The notes beneath the pieces were generated by a model. The model was not told the DNA's origin. It saw nothing but the letters and a program-made list of their open reading frames with translations, and made no database searches. From positions 1-20,737 of the forward strand of contig JAIYAJ010000497.1 in NCBI GenBank assembly GCA_027489105.1: DNA of 20,737 nucleotides, given 5' to 3'. The translations under genes were made by a program, and so were the position numbers. Position 1 is the first letter of the stretch. Each line of letters starts with the position of its first letter. Below are positions 14,968-20,737 of the stretch, in pieces. The stretch comes from Zymomonas sp. (GTDB lineage Bacteria; Pseudomonadota; Alphaproteobacteria; Sphingomonadales; Sphingomonadaceae).

Positions 14968-17040
14968 GTGAGATTTCAGGCTGTGTCCGCGGCCCTGCTG
15001 GTGGCTGCGCTGGCTTCTTGCGCGCCGACCAACCGTGCGGTCAATGTCGATTGGGCCCTCCACGGCCTCGATGCGGGCGAGAGCCGCTTCAGCGCGCTGG
15101 GAGAGATAACGCCCGACAATGTCGGCCAGCTTGGTGTCGCCTGGTATGCCGACTTCGAAGCGCGGTCGCTGCGCGGTGTGGAGGGAACTCCGCTGGTCGT
15201 CGGCGGTGTGATGTACGCCTCCGGGCCGTGGAGCAAGGTGATCGCGCTCGACGCGCGGACCGGTCGCAAGCTTTGGGACTATGATCCCGAGATCGACGGT
15301 GCCATCGCCCGGCGGGCCTGCTGCGACGTGGTCAACCGGGGCGTTGCTTATGCCGATGGCAAGATCTTCGTCGGCGTGCTCGACGGTCGTCTCGTGGCGC
15401 TCGATGCGAAGACGGGCAGGCCTCTGTGGTCGGTCCAGACAACCGACAAGGACAAGTCCTACACGATCACTGGCGCGCCGCGGATCGTGAAGGACAAGGT
15501 CATCATCGGCAATGGCGGTGCCGAATATGGCGTGGGAGGCTGTGTCACCGCCTATGAGGTGGCTACGGGCGCGCAGGCCTGGCGCTTCTACACCATCCCC
15601 GGCGACCCCAGGAAGGGGTTCGAGAGCGCGGCGATGGCGATGGCCGCCAAGAGCTGGAACGGCGAATGGTGGAAATATGGCGGCGGCGGTACGGCTTGGG
15701 ATTCGATGTCCTACGATCCCGAACTCGATCTGCTCTACATCGGCGTCGGCAATGGCGGACCTTGGGATCGAGCCGTGCGCAGCGCCGGCCAGGGCGACAA
15801 TCTGTTTCTGTCATCGATCGTGGCGGTGCGCCCGTCCACCGGTGAATATGTCTGGCATTTCCAGGAAGTGCCGGGCGACGAATGGGATTACACCGCAACC
15901 CAGCACATGATTCTCGCTGACATCGAAATCGACGGGAAGCCGCGCAAGGTGCTGATGCAGGCGCCGAAGAATGGTTTCTTCTACGTGCTCGATCGGACCA
16001 ACGGCACCTTCATCTCGGGTACGCCCTATGTCAACGTGACCTGGGCAAAGGGTCTCGATCCGAAGACCGGCCGGCCCGATATCGTGCCGGCAGCGCGCTA
16101 TAGCGGCACGGGCAATCCCTATCTGGGAATGCCGTCACCGGCCGGCGGCCATGGCTGGCAGCCGATGAGCTACAATCCTCGAACCGGCCTCGTCTATCTG
16201 CCGACGGCCGAAATCCCCTATGGCTATATCTCCGGCAAGACCCAGGATTTCCGGTTCGACCAGCGGGGATGGAACACCGGTCAGGATGCTGCAAAGACGG
16301 CGATGCCGGAGGATCCGGCGATCCGGAAGCAGATCCGCTCGATGATGAGCGGCGCGCTGGTTGCCTGGGACCCCAAGGCCCGCAAGCGCGTCTGGTCGGT
16401 ACCCATGCCAATGCCGTGGAACGGGGGCACGCTGTCGACCACGTCGGGTTTGGTCTTTCAGGGCAATGGCACGGGCGAGTTTGCTGCCTATGATGCGACC
16501 AGCGGCAGGAAGCTGTGGTCGATGCCAATGGGCTCGGGGATCGTCGCGCCGCCGATCACCTATTCTGTCGCGGGGGTGCAATATGTCTCGGTCGCGGTCG
16601 GCTGGGGAGGTATCCTGCCGCTCAACATGGGAGAGGCGCTTCAGGGATCGGTCAAGCCAAAGGTCAACCGCGTAGTCACCTTCCGCTTGGGAGGAAACGC
16701 GAAGCTGCCGATGCCGGCGGATGAACCGGCAGCACCCCTGGCGCCCCCGCCCTCGACCGCATCCGCCGCTGCGATCGAGCGCGGCAGGACGCTTTACCAT
16801 GTGCGCTGCTGGATGTGCCACGGCGATACGGCCGTGAACCATGGCGGGGTTCCCGATCTTCGTCGTTCGATGGCGATCGCCGACCCGGCCAGTTTCAGAG
16901 CGTTCGTCCTCGAAGGTGCGGCGGAACCGCTTGGCATGCCCAACTTTTCGAAGGACCTGACAGCCGAAGAGGTCGAGGCGATCCGCGCCTATATCGTTAA
17001 GCGCGCCAACGACCTGAAGGCCGACCCGTCAATGCCGTGA
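14968..17040 (+). CDS. PQQ-dependent quinohemoprotein alcohol dehydrogenase, putative lipoprotein
   Basis: Periplasmic alcohol oxidation enzyme of 690 residues: PQQ beta-propeller (about 25-575) fused to a C-terminal cytochrome c (about 595-690). Seen: the vicinal cysteines Cys118-Cys119 of the PQQ site, repeated propeller tryptophan motifs (ALDARTGRKLWDYD, AYDATSGRKLWSM), the catalytic Asp307 in DEWDYTAT, heme-binding CWMCH (614-618) and probable axial Met657 in LGMPNF. Two residues after Asp307 is Thr, not the extra Asp of lanthanide enzymes, so calcium is expected. The N-terminus is a lipoprotein signal with lipobox LASC (Cys18). The start GTG 14968 has AGGAG eight bases upstream; an in-frame GTG at 14959 overlaps that ribosome site. 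It is 164 bases downstream of the GMC gene, possibly with its own promoter. Electrons would pass from PQQ to heme and on to the respiratory chain. Confidence 0.92.
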   Translation: MRFQAVSAALLVAALASCAPTNRAVNVDWALHGLDAGESRFSALGEITPDNVGQLGVAWYADFEARSLRGVEGTPLVVGGVMYASGPWSKVIALDARTGRKLWDYDPEIDGAIARRACCDVVNRGVAYADGKIFVGVLDGRLVALDAKTGRPLWSVQTTDKDKSYTITGAPRIVKDKVIIGNGGAEYGVGGCVTAYEVATGAQAWRFYTIPGDPRKGFESAAMAMAAKSWNGEWWKYGGGGTAWDSMSYDPELDLLYIGVGNGGPWDRAVRSAGQGDNLFLSSIVAVRPSTGEYVWHFQEVPGDEWDYTATQHMILADIEIDGKPRKVLMQAPKNGFFYVLDRTNGTFISGTPYVNVTWAKGLDPKTGRPDIVPAARYSGTGNPYLGMPSPAGGHGWQPMSYNPRTGLVYLPTAEIPYGYISGKTQDFRFDQRGWNTGQDAAKTAMPEDPAIRKQIRSMMSGALVAWDPKARKRVWSVPMPMPWNGGTLSTTSGLVFQGNGTGEFAAYDATSGRKLWSMPMGSGIVAPPITYSVAGVQYVSVAVGWGGILPLNMGEALQGSVKPKVNRVVTFRLGGNAKLPMPADEPAAPLAPPPSTASAAAIERGRTLYHVRCWMCHGDTAVNHGGVPDLRRSMAIADPASFRAFVLEGAAEPLGMPNFSKDLTAEEVEAIRAYIVKRANDLKADPSMP

Positions 17041-17046
17041 CGGTCA

Positions 17047-17062
17047 CCCGCCGAGCGGCGGG
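17047..17062 (+). terminator. Weak hairpin after the PQQ dehydrogenase gene
   Basis: CCCGCC, loop GAGC, GGCGGG forms a perfect six-base-pair stem seven bases after the stop codon. No T-run follows directly (the next T-rich part, GGTTTCT, is about ten bases on), so it may slow or protect transcripts more than terminate them. Confidence 0.35.
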
Positions 17063-17090
17063 GGCATCGCGGTTTCTAGAATATTTTCAA

Positions 17091-17110
17091 GTTGACCGGA
17101 TTCGGTCAAC
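17091..17110. repeat. Perfect inverted repeat GTTGACCG-GATT-CGGTCAAC
   Basis: Two 8-base arms with a 4-base spacer, preceded by an AT-rich patch (TAGAATATTTTC). It could be an operator for a dimeric regulator or a small hairpin; no T-run follows. No intact gene lies close on either side to assign it to. Confidence 0.4.
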
Positions 17111-17167
17111 GGCTCGGAAAATGCGGCACCAAAAGACGATAGACTCTTTACCCATTGTGAACATGCT

Positions 17168-17477
17168 CTAGCTGGGCAGCGCAACGCCGCTGGCAGGGGC
17201 CAGTAGCGCGCCCGTGATGCGGATGCCGTCGCCGGTCTGATAGGTCTTGTTGAGGAAGATCAGCACCGCACTGAGCGCCTCGGCGGCTGCCGAGTTGACG
17301 AGGGCGCCGGCCATGGATGCCGCCCGGCAGACGAAGCTCTGTCGCGCCGCGTTTCGCCGCCTCGGCCGCGCGCTGGCCGACCTCAGCCAGGTCGAGTTGA
17401 TAGGCGGCCCCCCGCCCAGCCTTCGCCGAGCTCTTGGAAAAGGCGCAGAAGCCGCATGCGCGCTGACGTTCCAGCAC
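17168..17477 (-). pseudogene. Decayed coding remnant, unidentified
   Basis: On the minus strand two adjacent frames carry coding-like composition (third codon positions mostly G or C) that would join by one frameshift near 17330-17340. The first includes AYQLDLAEVGQRAAEAAKRG, the second LVNSAAAEALSAVLIFLNK and ends at a TAG at 17168. There is no credible start or full domain. The end has a faint likeness to the C-terminus of a short-chain dehydrogenase, too weak to name it. It lies on the 3' side of the tRNA-Ala gene, a common place for inserted and then degraded DNA. Alternatively it is chance open sequence in high-GC DNA. Confidence 0.25.
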
Positions 17478-17609
17478 TTAACGGCCGAATGAGTTATCGC
17501 GGGGCGGCTCCAGTCGCCGCAATTCGCGGCAACGTGTGGGAACAGATGGCGCGCATCTTCGGAGTCAAAAGGTAAATGCATTAAAATGCTGGCGAAAAAC
17601 GGCGTGGGG

Positions 17610-17685
17610 TGGTGGAGCTGAGGGGAATCGAACCCCTGACCTCTGCAGTGCGATTGCAGCGCTCTCCCATCTGAGCTACAGCCCC
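17610..17685 (-). tRNA. tRNA-Ala (anticodon CGC)
   Basis: The minus strand folds as a complete 76-base cloverleaf: acceptor GGGGCTG with CAGCTCC, D-arm GCTC...GAGC, anticodon stem CTGCA/TGCAG with loop ATCGCAC, and T-arm AGGGG-TTCGATT-CCCCT, ending with an encoded CCA. The anticodon is CGC (17650-17652), reading GCG codons for alanine. The G3-U70 wobble pair that marks alanine tRNAs is present. The 3' end points toward the catabolic locus. Confidence 0.96.
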
Positions 17686-17912
17686 GCACGCCGGGCGCTT
17701 CCTCTAGCGGGCGGCGCGGTTCGATGCAACAGGCCAAATCGATGGCCGCCGATTTCCGCCGCTCCAAGCGTTACGCTTGCGACCAACCGCCGGTCGTTTT
17801 CCGCTTCCATCCCGCCGCTCACGTCGGAACGGTCGCTGCCAGGCAGGCGTTCTCGCGACATCCTTTCCAACGGGCAAGTCCCGGGAAAATCACACCAGAG
17901 CAGGAGGATGTC

Positions 17913-18734
17913 ATGGGTTACGAACGTAGCAGCCGCTATTATCGGGACGATCAGGACCGGCGCTATGGCTATGGCAATCGGGAGCGTGATCGCGACGAGG
18001 AGCGTGGCTATCGCAGCCGCTCTGACTTTGATCGCGGCTATTCGCGGCCGCGCGACTATGATGATGATCGCGGCTTTTTCGACCGTGCCGGGGACGAGGT
18101 CCGGTCCTGGTTCGGCGACGAGGAGGCCGAGCGTCGGCGGCGTTGGGACGAGCGGCTGCGCGACCGGGAGGATGAGCGTCGCTATGGATCGTCGGGCGGT
18201 GGTTTCGCCGGCTCGGGCTCGGGCTATGGCGCGCGCGGCGGCTATCTCGGCGGCTCCGGCGGCTATGCTTCGGACCATGGCGCCGGACGTGGTGCGGGTG
18301 CCACCAGCAGCTGGGGTCAGGACCCCAATTACATCCAGTGGCGCCGCCGTCAGATGGAGGAACTCGACCGCGACTATGACGATTATCGCCGCGAAAATCA
18401 GAGCCGCTTCGAGAGCGATTTCGGCAGCTGGCGATCGACCCGCCAGGGACAGCGTTCGGCGGTTCGTCAGGTCCGCGAGCATCAGGAAGTCGTCGGTTCC
18501 GACGGCACGCATGTCGGCACCGTCGACCATGTTCGTGGCGATCGGATCCTGCTGACCAAGACCGACAAGGATGCTGGCGGTCGTCACCATTCGGTCCCGT
18601 GCAGCTGGATCGCCGAGGTCGGCACCGAGGTGAAGCTGAACCGCACGGCGGAACAGGCGCAGGCCGCGTGGAAGGACGAGGAGCGGAACGACGGTCCGCG
18701 CAATCTCAACCGCGCCTTTTCCGGCATCTATTGA
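17913..18734 (+). CDS. SWFGD / DUF2171 domain protein
   Basis: Protein of 273 residues of unknown function, a type common in sphingomonads. The first about 60 residues are rich in Arg, Tyr, Asp and Gly and look disordered, followed by the SWFGD motif (65-69) in DEVRSWFGDEEAERRRRW, a glycine/serine-rich linker (GGGFAGSGSGYGARGGYLGG), a charged helical stretch (QWRRRQMEELDRDYDDYRR), and a C-terminal DUF2171-type domain (about 200-265; VVGSDGTHVGTVDHV, PCSWI). No signal peptide or membrane segment. The start ATG 17913 has AGGAGG upstream; the frame is open further upstream to 17724 but that part shows no protein character. It ends just before a strong terminator, so it is probably a single-gene transcript. 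Such proteins are often linked to stress or general maintenance, which is not shown by this sequence. Confidence 0.85.
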   Translation: MGYERSSRYYRDDQDRRYGYGNRERDRDEERGYRSRSDFDRGYSRPRDYDDDRGFFDRAGDEVRSWFGDEEAERRRRWDERLRDREDERRYGSSGGGFAGSGSGYGARGGYLGGSGGYASDHGAGRGAGATSSWGQDPNYIQWRRRQMEELDRDYDDYRRENQSRFESDFGSWRSTRQGQRSAVRQVREHQEVVGSDGTHVGTVDHVRGDRILLTKTDKDAGGRHHSVPCSWIAEVGTEVKLNRTAEQAQAAWKDEERNDGPRNLNRAFSGIY

Positions 18735-18764
18735 CGCCTCTCCGGTCGCAACGCGACGGCAGCG

Positions 18765-18792
18765 GGGGCCGGTCTTCGGATCGGCCCCTTTT
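18765..18792 (+). terminator. Intrinsic terminator of the SWFGD gene
   Basis: A ten-base-pair stem, GGGGCCGGTC with GATCGGCCCC (one G-U pair), closes a TTCG tetraloop and is followed directly by TTTT. It begins 31 bases after the stop codon. This is the clearest terminator in the window. Confidence 0.88.
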
Positions 18793-18852
18793 GCTTGCAG
18801 TTCGGTGACCGTCCCTCTTGATGCGGTGCAGCATCGCGCCCACTATAGCGAC

Positions 18853-19998
18853 ATGGCCGAACCCGATCCCGCCAGGCAGGCCGCGACCGGCCTCCCTCTT
18901 CCCGACAGCGTGGCGCTGGTGTTGCAGGGCGGTGGCGCCCTCGGGGCGTACCAGGTCGGCATATTCGAGGCGCTCGACGCCGCCCGGATCGAGATCGACT
19001 GGGTCGCGGGCATTTCCATCGGCGCGATCAACGCGGCGCTGATCGCCGGCAATCCGTGCGAACGCAGGCTGGAGCGGCTGCATGCCTTCTGGGACAGGAT
19101 TACCGAGGCGCTTCCGGCCATCGCGTTGTTCAACGGCGATTTCGGGGGTGATTTCGGGCGCGAGGCGCTGCATGAAAGCGCGGCTGCGCTGGTGGCCACC
19201 TTCGGCGTCCCGGGCTTCTTCCGGCCGAGGCTCCTGCCGCCCGCTTTCGCTCCGGCCGGCTCGATGGCGGCGCTGAGCGTCTATGACAGTGCGCCGCTCC
19301 GCGAAACGCTCGATGCGCTGGTCGACTGGGATTTGCTCAACGAGGGGCCAATGCGCTTCTCGGTCGGGGCAGTCGAGGTCGAGAGCGGCAATTTCCGCTA
19401 TTTCGACAACCGCACCGACCGGATCGATGCCCGCCACGTCATGGCATCGGGCGCTCTGCCTCCGGGCCTCCCGCCGGTGGAGATCGACGGCAAGCTGTGG
19501 TGGGATGGCGGCCTCGTCTCGAACACACCGCTCAGCCATATCGTCGAGAACCAGGCCGAGGACATGCTGGTGTTCCAGGTCGATCTGTTCGCGGCCTCTT
19601 CGGAACCGCCGCGCACCATCTTCGACGTCATGGCGCGGGAAAAGGAAATCCGCTTCTCCAGCCGCACGCGCCAGATATCGGACCAGCTGATCCGCAGCCG
19701 GCGCGACCAGCAGCTGATCGGGCGGCTGCTCGACAAACTGCCACCCGACATGGCGGACGATCCCGACGTGGTCGCGCTGCGCGAACGTGCGCGCAGTTCC
19801 AGTCTGAGCCTCGTCCAATTGATCTACCGTGCCAATCGCTGGGAGGGCGGCTCGCGCGATTATGAATTCTCGCAGCGCACGATGCGCGACCATATCGCCG
19901 CCGGGCGCGCTGCCATCGCGGAGACGATGAGCCGCTCCGAACTGCTCGCGCGCAACATCTATGACGGCCGCATCGCCGCCTTCGATCTCACCCGCTGA
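18853..19998 (+). CDS. Patatin-like phospholipase with DUF3734 C-terminal region
   Basis: Predicted lipid acyl hydrolase of 381 residues with a Ser-Asp dyad. Seen: the oxyanion loop QGGGALGAYQVG (25-36), the nucleophile elbow GISIG (53-57) with Ser55, and the DGG motif (218-220) with Asp218. The C-terminal third (from about MAREKEIRFSSRTRQ) matches the DUF3734 extension of bacterial patatins (EGGSRDYEFSQRTMRDH near the end). No signal peptide. Start: the ATG at 18853 lies just before the conserved domain but lacks a clear ribosome site; an in-frame GTG at 18805 close to the terminator is the alternative. It precedes the 3-hydroxybutyrate dehydrogenase gene by 33 bases. Patatin-plus-hydroxybutyrate-dehydrogenase pairs are common in alphaproteobacteria, suggesting a role in polyhydroxybutyrate or lipid turnover; that link is inferred. 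Confidence 0.9.
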   Translation: MAEPDPARQAATGLPLPDSVALVLQGGGALGAYQVGIFEALDAARIEIDWVAGISIGAINAALIAGNPCERRLERLHAFWDRITEALPAIALFNGDFGGDFGREALHESAAALVATFGVPGFFRPRLLPPAFAPAGSMAALSVYDSAPLRETLDALVDWDLLNEGPMRFSVGAVEVESGNFRYFDNRTDRIDARHVMASGALPPGLPPVEIDGKLWWDGGLVSNTPLSHIVENQAEDMLVFQVDLFAASSEPPRTIFDVMAREKEIRFSSRTRQISDQLIRSRRDQQLIGRLLDKLPPDMADDPDVVALRERARSSSLSLVQLIYRANRWEGGSRDYEFSQRTMRDHIAAGRAAIAETMSRSELLARNIYDGRIAAFDLTR

Positions 19999-20031
19999 AA
20001 GCCCCCTTCAACTGCCAAGGAGTCCGTTAGC

Positions 20032-20737
20032 ATGTTCCTCAAGGGCAAGACCGCTCTGATCACCGGTTCGACCTCGGGCATCGGCCTCGCCTATGCCAAG
20101 AGCCTCGCGGCCGAGGGCGCGAATGTGGTGCTCAACGGCTTCGGCGATGCCGATGCCATCGAGCAGGAGCGCAAGGCGCTTGAAGCGGCGAGCGGTGCAG
20201 GCGCGCTCTACAGCGCTCATGATCTCACCAAGGCCGAACAGATCGAGGCGATGATGGCCGAGGCTGCCAAGGCTTTTGGCGGCGTCGACATCCTGATCAA
20301 TAATGCCGGCATGCAGCATGTCGCTCCGGTCGAGGACTTCCCGGTCGACAAATGGAACCTCATCATAGCGCTGAACCTGACCAGCGCCTTCCATACCACC
20401 CGGCTGGCGCTGCCCTGGATGAAGTCGCGCAAATGGGGCCGGATCATCCAGACGGCTTCGGCGCATTCGCTCACGGCATCGCCCTTCAAATCGGCCTATG
20501 TGACCGCAAAGCACGGCCTCGCCGGCTTCACCAAGACGGTGGCGCTGGAGACGGCGACGTACGGCATCACCGCCAATTGCATCAGCCCCGGCTATGTGTG
20601 GACGCCGCTGGTCGAAAATCAGATTCCCGACACGATGAAGGCGCGGAACATGACGCGCGAGCAGGTGATGAACGACGTGCTGCTCGCGGGGCAGCCGACC
20701 AAGCAGTTCGTGACGGTCGAACAGGTCGCGGCGATGG
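20032..20737 (+). CDS. bdhA: 3-hydroxybutyrate dehydrogenase (short-chain dehydrogenase), 3' end missing
   Basis: Cytoplasmic NAD-dependent oxidation of D-3-hydroxybutyrate to acetoacetate, in polyhydroxybutyrate and ketone-body use. The first 235 residues lie in the window; the family is about 260, so some 25 are beyond the edge. Seen: TGSTSGIG (11-18) for NAD binding, NNAG (90-93), catalytic Ser143, Tyr156 and Lys160 (AYVTAK), and the traits of this subgroup among short-chain dehydrogenases: ASAHSLTASPFKSAY, ISPGYVWTPLV and QPTKQFVTVEQVA. The start ATG 20032 is preceded by AAGGAG. Likely an operon with the patatin gene upstream. The subgroup assignment is by motif recognition. Confidence 0.92.
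   Translation, partial: MFLKGKTALITGSTSGIGLAYAKSLAAEGANVVLNGFGDADAIEQERKALEAASGAGALYSAHDLTKAEQIEAMMAEAAKAFGGVDILINNAGMQHVAPVEDFPVDKWNLIIALNLTSAFHTTRLALPWMKSRKWGRIIQTASAHSLTASPFKSAYVTAKHGLAGFTKTVALETATYGITANCISPGYVWTPLVENQIPDTMKARNMTREQVMNDVLLAGQPTKQFVTVEQVAAM

Larger units (their letters stand above)
17041..17609. other. 569-base stretch without an intact gene
   Basis: Between the PQQ dehydrogenase gene and the tRNA there is no complete recognisable gene. It contains a GC-rich hairpin right after the dehydrogenase stop, a perfect 8-base inverted repeat at 17091-17110, and a probable decayed coding remnant on the minus strand at 17168-17477. The open frames that can be drawn on the plus strand lie opposite that remnant or run into the tRNA and have no protein character. 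Confidence 0.6.

Noticed and set aside
17536..17912. Plus-strand open frames across the tRNA gene and upstream of the SWFGD gene
   Set aside because: They run through the tRNA-Ala cloverleaf or extend the SWFGD frame with residues lacking protein character; a strong ribosome site marks 17913 as the start.
18805..18852. GTG start for the patatin gene
   Set aside because: Kept only as an alternative: it lies a few bases after the terminator T-run with no visible ribosome site. The ATG at 18853 fits the domain start better, though also without a clear ribosome site.
1..20737. CRISPR arrays, insertion sequences, transposase or phage genes
   Set aside because: No regularly spaced repeats, terminal inverted repeats flanking a transposase, or recognisable mobile-element proteins were seen.

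Overview
This is high-GC, densely coding DNA of alphaproteobacterial type, most likely from a sphingomonad (Sphingomonas, Sphingobium, Novosphingobium or a relative). Three things point there: a TonB-dependent receptor inside a catabolic operon, a spinster-like MFS carrier next to an AraC-type regulator, and a SWFGD/DUF2171 protein. The assignment rests on protein resemblance read by eye, not on a database search.

Bases 1-17040 look like one accessory catabolic locus. Leftmost, on the minus strand, are a flavin monooxygenase of the acyl-CoA dehydrogenase fold (cut by the window edge) and an MFS transporter. Diverging from them is a two-gene plus-strand operon: a fusion of an octopine/nopaline-dehydrogenase-like protein with a 3-hydroxyacyl-CoA dehydrogenase, translationally overlapped by a GlcD/D-2-hydroxyacid-type FAD dehydrogenase. 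A convergent AraC/XylS-type regulator follows. From its far side a long plus-strand series starts: aldehyde dehydrogenase, amidase, TonB-dependent receptor, Tat-exported small subunit, GMC flavoprotein dehydrogenase, and a PQQ- and heme-containing alcohol dehydrogenase with a lipoprotein signal.

Read together, these genes could take up a hydroxylated compound through the outer membrane, oxidise its alcohol at the membrane or in the periplasm by two independent dehydrogenases, oxidise the aldehyde to an acid, cleave an amide, and process hydroxy-acid or hydroxyacyl-CoA products in the cytoplasm. Receptor plus aldehyde dehydrogenase plus GMC dehydrogenase plus AraC regulator recalls the sphingomonad polyethylene-glycol (peg) operons, but the fusion, amidase and PQQ enzyme do not belong to that scheme. 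The substrate cannot be read from sequence.

Two possible regulatory signals tie the locus together. A 25-base box of similar sequence lies, in the same orientation, upstream of the three minus-strand genes. A GATAGC-containing element, tandem in front of the aldehyde dehydrogenase, recurs upstream of the plus-strand transcription units.

Bases 17041-17609 contain no intact gene, only hairpins and a decayed coding remnant. A tRNA-Ala(CGC) gene on the minus strand follows, then apparently core genes: a SWFGD/DUF2171 protein ending in a clear terminator, a patatin-like phospholipase, and 3-hydroxybutyrate dehydrogenase (cut by the window edge).
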